Assembly: GCA_934402515.1 (NCBI GenBank)
Contig: CAKRTZ010000007.1
Location: forward strand, 1-59,188
DNA: 59,188 nucleotides
Reading direction: 5' to 3'
Source: an uncultured Lachnospiraceae bacterium
GTDB lineage: Bacteria > Bacillota > Clostridia > Lachnospirales > Lachnospiraceae
A program made the translations under genes and the position numbers. Shown piece after piece: positions 34,494 through 42,810 of this stretch. Below the pieces are notes generated by a model that was not told the origin of the DNA, made no database searches, and worked only from the letters and a program-made list of their open reading frames with translations. The first letter of the stretch is position 1. Each line of letters begins with the position of its first letter.

Positions 34494-35492
34494 ATGCAGC
34501 GACTTATTGCAGATTTAAAATCCGGAGAGTTTAAGCAGATTTATCTGCTCTTCGGAGAGGAAGACTATCTGCGCAAGCAGTATCGTGACAAACTGAAAAG
34601 TGCCCTGGTACCCGATGGGGACACCATGAACTTTAAATATTATGAAGGAAAGGATGTACCAGTACCGGAGGTCATTGATCTGGCAGAAACCATGCCGTTT
34701 TTTGCAGACAGACGGGTAATTTTTCTGGAGAACAGCGGATTGTTTAAAAAGGGCGGTGAGGAACTGGCAGCATATCTGGATAGCCCGGCACCCACCACAT
34801 ATTTTGTATTTGTGGAAGCCGAGGTGGATAAGCGGAGTAAGCTGTATAAGGTTGTTCAAAAGAATGGCGCCGCCATTGAATTTGGAAAGCAGGATGAGAC
34901 AACCCTGAAACGTTGGGTGCTGACCATGCTGAAAAAAGAGAACAAACAGATTTCGGAGAATACTCTGAACCTTTTTCTGACACATACGGGAACGGATATG
35001 AGTAACATCCGGACGGAGATGGAAAAGCTCTTATGCTATTGCATGAAAAAGGATGTGGTGACAGGGGAAGATGTGAATGAGATCTGTACCAGACAGGTCA
35101 CAAATCAGATCTTTGATATGGTGGATGCCATTGCAGGGAAAAGGCAGAAAGAGGCATTGACCCTTTATTATGATCTGTTGACTCTGAAAGAACCTCCCAT
35201 GCGAATTCTGTTCCTCATAGCGAGACAGTTCAATCTGCTTTTGCAGGTAAAAGAACTGTCGGCTAAGGGATACGGAGACAAGGCAATCGCAGAGAAGGTG
35301 GGATTGCATAGTTTTATTGCAGGAAAATATGTCCGGCAGGCATCCAAATTCAAAACCTCTTATCTGCGGGAAGCGGTTAATGCCTGTGTAAGTGCAGAGG
35401 AAGCAGTGAAAACCGGCCGTATGAATGATCAGATGAGCGTGGAACTGATTATTGTCCGTTACAGCGCGGCGGAAGGAAAGGAAAAATCATGA
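34494..35492 (+). CDS. holA: DNA polymerase III, delta subunit
   Basis: A 332-residue subunit of the clamp-loader complex that opens the beta sliding clamp during replication. It has the HolA start IYLLFGEEDYLRKQYRDKL, AETMPFFADRRVIFLENS, and the three-domain layout including the helical collar region at the end. It starts two bases after the LysR gene and overlaps the next by four bases. Confidence 0.92.
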   Translation: MQRLIADLKSGEFKQIYLLFGEEDYLRKQYRDKLKSALVPDGDTMNFKYYEGKDVPVPEVIDLAETMPFFADRRVIFLENSGLFKKGGEELAAYLDSPAPTTYFVFVEAEVDKRSKLYKVVQKNGAAIEFGKQDETTLKRWVLTMLKKENKQISENTLNLFLTHTGTDMSNIRTEMEKLLCYCMKKDVVTGEDVNEICTRQVTNQIFDMVDAIAGKRQKEALTLYYDLLTLKEPPMRILFLIARQFNLLLQVKELSAKGYGDKAIAEKVGLHSFIAGKYVRQASKFKTSYLREAVNACVSAEEAVKTGRMNDQMSVELIIVRYSAAEGKEKS

Positions 35493-35773
35493 AGGAACAA
35501 GACAAGAAGCAAAAGAAGAGTGCAAAGCAGATTGCAGCCATTGTATGTATCCTGCTGTTAGTTGCCATGTATGTAGTCACCTTTATTGTAGCATGCCTGG
35601 ATTTTCCAGGGTGGGGAAGATTATTTCAGGCTTGTATCGTAGCCACGATCGGGCTTCCGATTCTACTTTGGATTTATATCGGAATGTACGGCTGGCTGAA
35701 GCAGAAGCACACCATTGCGTCTTTGGATATCCTTCAGGACAAACAGGAAGGGAAAGAAGACGGGCAGGTATAA
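35489..35773 (+). CDS. Hypothetical two-helix membrane protein (94 aa)
   Basis: A lysine-rich cytoplasmic start (KEQDKKQKKSAKQ), two membrane helices (about 15-37 and 47-68) and a short acidic tail. It is translationally coupled to holA (ATGA). No family recognised, but a small protein of this layout behind holA is a plausible conserved neighbour. Confidence 0.65.
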   Translation: MKEQDKKQKKSAKQIAAIVCILLLVAMYVVTFIVACLDFPGWGRLFQACIVATIGLPILLWIYIGMYGWLKQKHTIASLDILQDKQEGKEDGQV

Positions 35774-35788
35774 AGTTTTATGAAAAAC

Positions 35789-35817
35789 TGGACTTTACCG
35801 CGATTTTGTAATATACT
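35789..35817 (+). promoter_or_regulatory. Putative promoter of the SEC-C gene
   Basis: TGGACT at 35789-35794 and TATACT at 35812-35817 with a 17-base spacer. The -10 is good and the -35 weak. It lies 53 bases before the start. Confidence 0.5.
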
Positions 35818-35869
35818 GAATTCAATTCTGAGTTGTTCTGTAAAGAACACTCTGGTATGGAGGTAAGAA

Positions 35870-36376
35870 ATGGCATTATTAGAGCAGTGGAGAGACATGG
35901 CGTATTCTGAGAGCGTAGACAGACAGAAACTGCAGGCGCTGTGGACCAAATATTTCCAGCTGGAAAAAAATATTTATGCAGAATTATTAAAGAATCCCGA
36001 CGAGGCAGTATCCGGAACAGTAAAGGAACTGGCTGAGAAATACGGAGTGGACTTAATGACCATGACCGGTTTCCTGGATGGAATCAATGATTCCTTAAAG
36101 GTTCCCAACCCCATCGAGGAGATGGAAGAGGATACCGCTGTCAGCCTTGATTTTGACAAGGAACTCTTATACAAAAATATGGTAGCAGCTGATGCAGAGT
36201 GGTTGTACAATCTGCCCGAATGGGAGCAGATTTTTGACGAGGGAAAACGCAAGGCTCTCTACAAAGAACAGAAAGCTTCCACAACAATTCGCAAACCGGA
36301 GAAAGTTTATCCCAACGATCCCTGCCCTTGCGGAAGTGGTAAGAAGTATAAGAAATGCTGCGGCAAGAACGCATAA
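35870..36376 (+). CDS. SEC-C motif metal-binding protein (168 aa)
   Basis: The C-terminus is a SEC-C zinc motif, NDPCPCGSGKKYKKCCGK, as found at the end of SecA. The remaining 145 residues are helical and acidic with no named domain (ALLEQWRDMAYSESVDRQKLQ at the start). SEC-C domains bind zinc and often ribosomes or protein partners. The ATG follows GGAGG, and a terminator follows the gene. Confidence 0.85.
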   Translation: MALLEQWRDMAYSESVDRQKLQALWTKYFQLEKNIYAELLKNPDEAVSGTVKELAEKYGVDLMTMTGFLDGINDSLKVPNPIEEMEEDTAVSLDFDKELLYKNMVAADAEWLYNLPEWEQIFDEGKRKALYKEQKASTTIRKPEKVYPNDPCPCGSGKKYKKCCGKNA

Positions 36377-36387
36377 AAGGACTGCAT

Positions 36388-36413
36388 GGCGGGGATGTGC
36401 TCCCCGCCTTTTG
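36388..36413 (+). terminator. Terminator after the SEC-C gene
   Basis: A perfect 8-bp GC-rich stem, GGCGGGGA with TCCCCGCC, around TGTGC and followed by TTTTGT. Confidence 0.88.
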
Positions 36414-36495
36414 TCTATAAAGGGGATTTATCGCGTTACTTCACGAAAGTGATTGCATAGCAGATAAAAAGATAGGGAAAATATAGGGGATATAA

Positions 36496-37713
36496 ATGAA
36501 TATTGTGGTTAATACTTTGGGGAGATTTCAAATTGCAAACGAACAGGGGAGCATCAATGACAAAAATATCCGTTCGGATATGTTAAAGAAGCTTCTTCTA
36601 TATTTGCTATTACACAGAGATCATCCGCTCACTGTGCAGGAACTGTGTGCAGCACTGTGGCAGGAGGATGAGATTGACAATCCTTCGGGAGCGTTGAAAA
36701 ATTTAATGTATCGCCTGAGAAATCTGTTAAAAACAGAACTGGGCGACTCTGATTATCTTTTATCGAAGAAAGGATTTTATTCCTGGAATTCTGAAATCGA
36801 TGTCATCATGGATTGTGAGGAATTTGAGAAAAATCTGGAAACAGCCAGGAGACCGGATCTGGAAAAAGAGGAACGGCTCTCTTATTATGAGGATGCAGTG
36901 GCTATGTATGGCGGCGATTTCATGCTGTCATCCACCGATGTATTCTGGATTCTGACACTATCCACCTATTATCATTCCATGTATATCACCAGTGTGAAAG
37001 AAATGGCACAATTATATCTGGATGAGGGCAAATTTCACCAGATGGAATTAGTCTGCGTGGAGGCACTGCATTATGAGGTACTGGATGAACAGTTGAATAC
37101 TCTTTTGGTCCGGTCTTATATGCGTCAGAACAAACAGGCGCAGGCAAAGGAAGCTTTTGAAAAAGTGGAGAAGATTCTGTATGATCAGTTGGGAGTACGC
37201 AATACCCCTTTGCTGACAGAACTCAGCAGGGAACTGATCAACATGAATAACGGTGAGACTCTTTCTGATATCAATGAGATGTCATCGGAGATTACGGAAG
37301 AGAAAGTGAATGGAGCATATTTGTGCGGTTATACGGTTTTTAGAGAAATCTATCATTTGGAAGCCCGCAAAATCAGACGTCTTGGAATGTCGGAATATCT
37401 GGTGCTCTTTACAATCGCCATGGACCCCAAAATTTATTCCAGACTGGGAACCGATGTGGCTAAAGACAATATGCAAAGGGCAATGAGTATTCTGGAAAAA
37501 GTTCTGTGTGACACGCTGCGGATCGGGGATGTGGTTTCCGGGTACAGTTCGACACAGTATGTAGTGATGTTAAACTCCTGCAGCTATGAGAATAGTGCAT
37601 TGGTGACTAACCGTGTACTGTCCAGATTTTATCAGGCAAGTTCCAAGATCAAAGGATTGCAGGTGCGTATGGATGTGGAGGAAGTAATCGCTGCCAGCGC
37701 GATTGTGAAATAA
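36496..37713 (+). CDS. BTAD (SARP-like) transcriptional regulator with degenerate GGDEF-like C-terminus
   Basis: A 405-residue regulator. Residues 1-100 form an OmpR-like winged helix (LLLYLLLHRDHPLTVQELC, GALKNLMYRLRNLLK). Residues about 105-245 form a bacterial transcriptional activator domain of TPR-like helices (YYEDAVAMYGGDFML, LDEGKFHQMELVCVEAL). The C-terminal 120 residues look like a diguanylate cyclase fold without its signature: in LRIGDVVSGYSSTQYVVML the GGDEF position reads SSTQY, so no cyclase activity is expected. Two small related genes follow in the same direction. Its target may be the direct repeat at 38188. Confidence 0.8.
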   Translation: MNIVVNTLGRFQIANEQGSINDKNIRSDMLKKLLLYLLLHRDHPLTVQELCAALWQEDEIDNPSGALKNLMYRLRNLLKTELGDSDYLLSKKGFYSWNSEIDVIMDCEEFEKNLETARRPDLEKEERLSYYEDAVAMYGGDFMLSSTDVFWILTLSTYYHSMYITSVKEMAQLYLDEGKFHQMELVCVEALHYEVLDEQLNTLLVRSYMRQNKQAQAKEAFEKVEKILYDQLGVRNTPLLTELSRELINMNNGETLSDINEMSSEITEEKVNGAYLCGYTVFREIYHLEARKIRRLGMSEYLVLFTIAMDPKIYSRLGTDVAKDNMQRAMSILEKVLCDTLRIGDVVSGYSSTQYVVMLNSCSYENSALVTNRVLSRFYQASSKIKGLQVRMDVEEVIAASAIVK

Positions 37714-37745
37714 AAGGACGAAAGCGTAGAAGGCGTGGTACAAAT

Positions 37746-38192
37746 ATGAATCAGATGGAAAAAAAATATCCGCCCAATAGTTTCCGAGTGTGTATTGATG
37801 ATACCGCGGTGGACTTGCGGGGACGGATCTATTCACCGCTCTGTGAAGGTGAACTTCAGTTTGCAGAGTTTAGGGAGTTAATTTTGCAGATGGATGCCTT
37901 GTTTGATCAGACCGGGTATCCGCAGTCTTTTCAGGAAAAACGGAGTTTTAAGAAAGTATCTGCCCCTAACGCGGCGTATCAGGGTGTGCCTGCAACCGAT
38001 GTGATGTATCAGGACATGCAGCAGTATTGTGGAGAAATTGCCACATTGGATGTTCTGGTGGAGTCAAGACGCAATGCCAGCTGGCAGGGCAGGGTATTCT
38101 CGACAGAGGGACAATGCCTTGGAGAATATGACGGTGAGTGGGGATTAATTGACATAATTCAAAAATATTTACAAAAAATGATCCCTATGTGA
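37746..38192 (+). CDS. Hypothetical protein linked to the BTAD regulator (148 aa)
   Basis: A soluble protein with two apparent parts. The N-terminal half has NSFRVCIDDTAVDLRGRIYS. The C-terminal half has NASWQGRVFSTEGQCLGEYD followed by an amphipathic helix, a pattern shared with the next small gene (HTWQGTVSWVEGKKQVNF plus a helix). No named family. It starts 32 bases after the regulator, so is probably in its operon. Confidence 0.68.
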   Translation: MNQMEKKYPPNSFRVCIDDTAVDLRGRIYSPLCEGELQFAEFRELILQMDALFDQTGYPQSFQEKRSFKKVSAPNAAYQGVPATDVMYQDMQQYCGEIATLDVLVESRRNASWQGRVFSTEGQCLGEYDGEWGLIDIIQKYLQKMIPM

Positions 38193-38220
38193 CCATGGTG
38201 TGACCGTGTCCTGTTACAAT
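38188..38220 (+). promoter_or_regulatory. 11-bp direct repeat plus -10 element (SARP-type operator)
   Basis: TGTGACCATGG (38188-38198) and TGTGACCGTGT (38199-38209) form an 11-bp direct repeat. An extended -10 follows (TGTTACAAT, hexamer 38215-38220), nine bases after the second heptamer. SARP-type activators bind heptamer repeats with 11-bp spacing just upstream of a -10. The site precedes the small gene at 38259, and the BTAD regulator gene is 0.5 kb upstream. The pairing of regulator and site is inference. Confidence 0.6.
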
Positions 38221-38258
38221 GGAAACATGAGAAGCAGACAAAGGGAGCGACATGACTA

Positions 38259-38441
38259 ATGAAAGCAATAGAGAAAGACACCGTACAGAATTTTGTTGTG
38301 TCCGTGAAAAGTCAGGAAAATCACACCTGGCAGGGAACGGTCTCCTGGGTAGAGGGCAAAAAACAGGTTAATTTCAGAAGTGCTTTGGAACTGTTAAAGC
38401 TGATGGACTCTGCCCTGGAAAAGGAAGAGGAAAATAAATAA
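38259..38441 (+). CDS. Small hypothetical protein (60 aa), related to the C-terminus of its neighbour
   Basis: The protein reads as a short beta hairpin, NFVVSVKSQENHTWQGTVSWV, and a C-terminal helix ALELLKLMDSALEKEEEN. The WQG-V-x-x-x-EG pattern and following helix match the last 50 residues of the preceding 148-residue protein, so the two are probably paralogous. AAGGGAG lies 11 bases upstream. Function unknown. Confidence 0.7.
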   Translation: MKAIEKDTVQNFVVSVKSQENHTWQGTVSWVEGKKQVNFRSALELLKLMDSALEKEEENK

Positions 38442-38504
38442 TTTTTGGAAAACCTCTTTACAGAATGAAAATTTGCGCATAATATAGAGTCAAATAAGAA
38501 AACA

Positions 38505-38737
38505 CGTTGACGGGAAGAGTAGGATAAATGAAATCCCCAGAGAAAGATGCCTGTGGAAAACCGCAGTGGTGGAAGCATCCAGGAGGAAGTTCATCTGAAG
38601 ACCACCCCGGAGTGGCTTTAATAAAGCCCGGTGATTCCGTTATCATCAGTTGAGAGGCAGATGGAAGTTTGTATCTGCAAGCAGGGTGGAACCGCGACAA
38701 TTATCGTCCATGCGTATTTTTACGTATGGTTTTTTTT
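38505..38737 (+). promoter_or_regulatory. T-box riboswitch of thrS
   Basis: The leader contains the conserved stem I start GACGGGAAGAGTA, a stem III hairpin (GCAGAT with ATCTGC) and the invariant T-box AGGGTGGAACCGCG at 38683-38696. It ends in a terminator: CCATGCGTA (38708-38716), loop TTTT, TACGTATGG (38721-38729) and eight T. Uncharged tRNA-Thr should bind and favour the antiterminator, allowing thrS transcription when threonyl-tRNA is low. A candidate ACC specifier lies at about 38601 but its position is not certain. Confidence 0.95.
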
Positions 38738-38759
38738 ATTTCTAGGAAAAGGAGAAAAC

Positions 38760-40727
38760 ATGATGAAAGTAACATTGAAAGATGGCTCTTTTAAAGAGTA
38801 TGACAAAGCGATGACTGTTTATGAAATTGCAGCAGACATCAGCGAGGGACTTGCCAGAGTGGCTTGTGCCGGTGAACTGAATGGTAAGGTAGTAGATCTG
38901 CGTACCGAGGTAAATGAGGACTGCACTTTAAATATTCTCACTGCAACCGATGAGGGCGGTTTACAGACTCTGCGTCACACCACAGCCCATGTAATGGCTG
39001 AGGCAGTAAAGCGTCTTTTCCCCAATGCAAAATGCACCATCGGCCCCTCCATCGAGGATGGTTTCTATTATGATTTCGATGCAGATCCTTTTTCCAGAGA
39101 GGATCTGGACAAAATTGAGGCTGAGATGAAAAAAATCATCAAAGAGGGACATGAAATCAAACGTTTCACTCTTCCCAGAGAAGAGGCAATCAAATTCATG
39201 CAGGAGCGCAACGAGCCTTTCAAAGTAGAACTGATTGAGGATTTACCGGAAGGAGCAGAGATTTCCTTCTATGATCAGGGGGGATTTGTGGATCTGTGTG
39301 CAGGCCCTCACCTGATGAGCACCAAAAACATTAAGGCTTACAAGCTGATTTCTTCCTCCATGGCATATTGGAGAGGGGATTCCAAAAAAGCAAGATTACA
39401 GCGTATCTACGGTACTGCTTTTAATAAGAAGGAAGAACTTACTGCATATCTGGACAAACTGGAGGATGCGAAGAGACGTGACCACAACAAATTAGGCCGT
39501 GAGATGGGACTGTTTACCACCGTGGATGTTATCGGCCAGGGACTTCCTCTTTTTACTCCTAAGGGAACCAAAATGATCATGAAACTCCAGAGATGGATTG
39601 AAGACTTGGAGGACAACGAGTGGGGTTATGTCCGCACCAGAACACCTTTGATGGCAAAGGCTGATTTGTACAAAATCTCTGGACACTGGGACCACTACAT
39701 GGACGGCATGTTTATTTTAAATAAAGATGACGAGGACAAGGAGACCATGGCACTGCGTCCCATGACCTGTCCCTTCCAGTATTATGTATACATGAACGAA
39801 CAGCATTCCTACAGAGATTTACCTTACAGAATGTCTGAGACTTCCACCCTGTTCCGTAACGAGGATTCCGGTGAGATGCATGGTCTGACCCGTGTACGCC
39901 AGTTTACCATCACCGAGGCACACATCATTCTCCGTCCCGACCAGGCAGAGGAGGAACTGACCAGATGTACCGAGCTTGCCCACTATGTAATGAAAACCCT
40001 TGGCATTGACGGAGATGTAACCTACCGTCTTTCCAAGTGGGATCCCAATAATAAAAAGAAATATCTGGGGGATGATGAATACTGGAACAGCACCCAGCAG
40101 TATCTGAGAGATGTCATGGACAAAAACGGCATCGCTTACACCGAGGCTGACGACGAGGCTGCTTTCTACGGACCTAAGATCGATATTCAGGCCAAAAATG
40201 TTTATGGCAAAGAAGATACTATGGTAACCATTCAGCTTGACTGTGCATCTGCTGAGAACTTCGGCATGTACTACATTGACCAGAATGGTGAGAAGGTTCG
40301 TCCCTGGATTATCCACAGAACTTCCATGGGATGCTACGAGAGAACCCTGGCGTGGCTTATCGAGCATTATGCAGGCAAATTCCCTACATGGCTTTGCCCT
40401 GAACAGGTTCGTGTCCTTCCTATTTCTGAGAAATATGAGGAGTATGCGGAAAAGGTTCGTGCAGAACTGAAGAAAAACGGTGTGGATGTCACCGTGGATA
40501 ACCGCTCTGAAAAGATCGGATTCAAGATCCGCGAGGCTAGAATGGCGAAACTGCCTTATATGTTGGTAGTAGGTCAGCAGGAGGAAGAGCAGGGACTGGT
40601 ATCCGTGCGCAGCCGTTTCACAGGAGACGAGGGCCAGAAGCCTTTGGCAGATTTTGTCAGCCAGATCTGCGAAGAAATCCGTACCAAGGCAATCCGTAAG
40701 GAAGAAGTGCAGGAAGAAGCAAAATAG
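38760..40727 (+). CDS. thrS: Threonyl-tRNA synthetase
   Basis: A 655-residue class-II synthetase charging tRNA-Thr. Domains: TGS (KVTLKDGSFKEYD), the editing domain with its HxxxH (TLRHTTAHVMAEA) and the Cys-x-x-x-His of LCAGPH, the catalytic core (motif 2 FRNEDSGEMHGLTRVRQF, motif 3 GCYERTLAWLIEH) and the anticodon-binding domain. Translation can start at 38760 or the adjacent ATG 38763; GGAG lies 5 or 8 bases upstream. The frame open before this is T-box RNA and non-coding. Confidence 0.97.
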   Translation: MMKVTLKDGSFKEYDKAMTVYEIAADISEGLARVACAGELNGKVVDLRTEVNEDCTLNILTATDEGGLQTLRHTTAHVMAEAVKRLFPNAKCTIGPSIEDGFYYDFDADPFSREDLDKIEAEMKKIIKEGHEIKRFTLPREEAIKFMQERNEPFKVELIEDLPEGAEISFYDQGGFVDLCAGPHLMSTKNIKAYKLISSSMAYWRGDSKKARLQRIYGTAFNKKEELTAYLDKLEDAKRRDHNKLGREMGLFTTVDVIGQGLPLFTPKGTKMIMKLQRWIEDLEDNEWGYVRTRTPLMAKADLYKISGHWDHYMDGMFILNKDDEDKETMALRPMTCPFQYYVYMNEQHSYRDLPYRMSETSTLFRNEDSGEMHGLTRVRQFTITEAHIILRPDQAEEELTRCTELAHYVMKTLGIDGDVTYRLSKWDPNNKKKYLGDDEYWNSTQQYLRDVMDKNGIAYTEADDEAAFYGPKIDIQAKNVYGKEDTMVTIQLDCASAENFGMYYIDQNGEKVRPWIIHRTSMGCYERTLAWLIEHYAGKFPTWLCPEQVRVLPISEKYEEYAEKVRAELKKNGVDVTVDNRSEKIGFKIREARMAKLPYMLVVGQQEEEQGLVSVRSRFTGDEGQKPLADFVSQICEEIRTKAIRKEEVQEEAK

Positions 40728-40814
40728 TTACAATTTTTTTCAGAATAAAAAAGAAATGCTCCGTAAATACTACTATTGCAAGATGCATAACATTGCGAAA
40801 GGAGAGTATTTACG

Positions 40815-41126
40815 ATGGCAGATTTAAAATGTGGAGTAGAAAACTGTTCCTACAATGCAGACAGATGTTGCTGTAAAGGCGACATCATGGTGGGAGGCAG
40901 ACATGCAAAGAACGAGGCAGACACCTGTTGTGAAAGCTTTGTAAATAAAACAGCAGACAACGCATCCAATGCATGTCACCCCAAACGAATAATCAGTATC
41001 GACTGTGAAGCATCCAAGTGTGTTTATAACAGCGATTATAAATGCACGGCAGATCATGTAGATATCCGGGGCAATAATGCCTGTGATTGTGACGCCACCA
41101 ACTGCGCAACCTTTAAGGAGCGATAG
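40815..41126 (+). CDS. Protein with two DUF1540 cysteine-rich domains (103 aa)
   Basis: Two copies of the DUF1540 domain: KCGVENCSYNADRCCCKGDI with TCCESF (residues 5-43) and DCEASKCVYNSDYKCTADHV with CDCDATNCATF (58-100). Sixteen cysteines in a 103-residue protein suggest metal binding. No function is established. The ATG follows AAAGGAG, and a clear terminator follows the gene. Confidence 0.9.
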   Translation: MADLKCGVENCSYNADRCCCKGDIMVGGRHAKNEADTCCESFVNKTADNASNACHPKRIISIDCEASKCVYNSDYKCTADHVDIRGNNACDCDATNCATFKER

Positions 41127-41136
41127 AAGTGACACA

Positions 41137-41177
41137 GGGCGCTTTTTCTGTTGAAAGATGGAAATAGCGCCCTTTTT
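41137..41177 (+). terminator. Terminator after the DUF1540 gene
   Basis: A 12-base arm GGGCGCTTTTTC pairs with GAAATAGCGCCC (41161-41172, one mismatch) and is followed by five T. Confidence 0.88.
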
Positions 41178-41209
41178 AGTTTTAAAGAATGATTGAGACA
41201 TTTGTCAAC

Positions 41210-41237
41210 TTGTACAGGAGAGACAATTGTCTATAAT
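41210..41237 (+). promoter_or_regulatory. Promoter of the LuxR-type membrane regulator
   Basis: TTGTAC at 41210-41215 and a perfect TATAAT at 41232-41237 with a 16-base spacer. The spacer ends in the palindrome GACAATTGTC (41222-41231), which could be an operator. Confidence 0.65.
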
Positions 41238-41251
41238 GAAAAATACAAATT

Positions 41252-41274
41252 GTTCATGGAATTGCTTCATGAAC
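41252..41274. promoter_or_regulatory. Inverted repeat in the leader of the membrane regulator
   Basis: GTTCATG (41252-41258) and CATGAAC (41268-41274) form a perfect 7-bp dyad with a 9-base centre, 13 bases upstream of the ATG and downstream of the -10. It may be a DNA operator, possibly for autoregulation, or an RNA hairpin near the ribosome site. Confidence 0.45.
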
Positions 41275-41287
41275 GTGGGGAAAACGA

Positions 41288-42718
41288 ATGAAAAAAGTAA
41301 TTTCTGCACTGGCACTCTTTTACTGTATTTTCCTGGGCACGGAATACTTATTTGACAATATGATGATGACGGTGGCAGGGACAGAGGAAGTAGTTCTGGC
41401 ACAGAACTATATTCTGGGAATCAGTGTGGCTGGTTTTCTGCTGTTTCCGCTGATAAGTCGCCTTATAAGTGAAAAAGACGGATTCTTTTACCTGACGGGT
41501 TTTGTTGTCACTGTGGTGGGAATTGTCTGTATTTTCCTGATACAACAGCATCTTTCCTATAAAATATTGATGGTTTCCGGAGGCGTGCTGTTTTTTATTC
41601 TTGGCGTGCTGGGAAGTGCCGTTCATTATATGACGGCGAAATGTATGGGAAAAAGTCAGTATCTGGCGAGAACTGTGGGGACAGCTTATGCATTGGGAAT
41701 TTTTTTACAGTTTTTGAATAATAATCTGATTAAAAATGATGCATTGGAAGCAGTTGTTTTGACCGTGTTTCTCACGACCTTTGTTATTTTGATTCTAAGA
41801 TGGAAGGCACAGGAAACGACTGCAATTGACGGAATGGGAAAGGATCAAATAGAAGACCGCTATCTTGTCCGAAACAGAGGGGTGGCTGCATGTATGTTAA
41901 TCCTGATTGTGGCATTAATGGCATGTATCTTTGCCTCTCTGGACAACGCGGTGACACTGGTTCATGCGGCAGGGAAAGTCGATGTGGGGCAATGGCCGAG
42001 GCTTCTTCTGGCACTCAGCGGACTTGCAGCAGGATGTGCCTTTGACTGGAAACAGAGAAAATATATGAGTTTACTCATGTACTGTGTCACTCTATTGTCC
42101 ACGGCATGTGTGGTTATCATCGAGTTTGGTGGAGAATTTCTTATTGGACTGGTTGCCTTTTACCTGTCATCGGGATTTTTTGTAGTATATTTTACCACGG
42201 AGTTCATAGAACTGTCCCGTTACATGAAACTGCCAAAGCTATGGGCAGGGCTGGGACGGGCTGTAAATAATTTCTGTGCTGTGGTGACCAGCGCAACCTC
42301 TGTATTTTTGCTGGTATCACAGAATACCATAACAATGATTATTTCAGCACTGGTGTTATTTATGCTGATCAGTATTACTACCTATATTTACAATGCACAG
42401 TTTGTACCTGTTATGCCGGAAAAGGAAGATACTGTGGCAATTCCTGCAACAGTGGATGAAGCCGCAAGATTTGATGCCTTTGCGCAAATGTTTACGCTAA
42501 CGGCAAGGGAGCAGGATGTATTACGTGTCCTGCTGGATTCCGACGAGGGGGTACAGCAGATTGCAGATCAGTTGTTTATCTCCAGAGCGGCGCTATACCG
42601 CCATATGGCGTCTTTGAACGAAAAGACGGGCACAAAGTCCAGAATCGGACTGTTGCAGTTTTATTATAACTGGGAAATTCAGCTTCCGGTGGAAACTTCA
42701 ACGGAAGAAAAAGAATGA
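41288..42718 (+). CDS. Membrane-bound LuxR-type transcriptional regulator
   Basis: A 476-residue protein with about twelve membrane helices over residues 1-385, resembling an MFS-like sensor, and a C-terminal LuxR helix-turn-helix (about 405-465: LTAREQDVLRVLLDSDEGVQQIADQLFI, SRAALYRHMASLNEKTG). Such one-component membrane regulators commonly control an adjacent gene; the candidate here is the secreted protein starting 92 bases downstream. Ligand unknown. Confidence 0.85.
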   Translation: MKKVISALALFYCIFLGTEYLFDNMMMTVAGTEEVVLAQNYILGISVAGFLLFPLISRLISEKDGFFYLTGFVVTVVGIVCIFLIQQHLSYKILMVSGGVLFFILGVLGSAVHYMTAKCMGKSQYLARTVGTAYALGIFLQFLNNNLIKNDALEAVVLTVFLTTFVILILRWKAQETTAIDGMGKDQIEDRYLVRNRGVAACMLILIVALMACIFASLDNAVTLVHAAGKVDVGQWPRLLLALSGLAAGCAFDWKQRKYMSLLMYCVTLLSTACVVIIEFGGEFLIGLVAFYLSSGFFVVYFTTEFIELSRYMKLPKLWAGLGRAVNNFCAVVTSATSVFLLVSQNTITMIISALVLFMLISITTYIYNAQFVPVMPEKEDTVAIPATVDEAARFDAFAQMFTLTAREQDVLRVLLDSDEGVQQIADQLFISRAALYRHMASLNEKTGTKSRIGLLQFYYNWEIQLPVETSTEEKE

Positions 42719-42810
42719 CATAGAGAAAGTGCAACAAAAGAAAGGAGGAAAATCCTCTCCTCGCCAGTGGACTCGGATTTTTCCTTCGGAAAAACAAGGA
42801 GGATTTGCTG

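Noticed and set aside
38631..38759. N-terminal extension of thrS
   Set aside because: The open frame runs through the T-box and its terminator; the ribosome site fits the ATG at 38760 or 38763.
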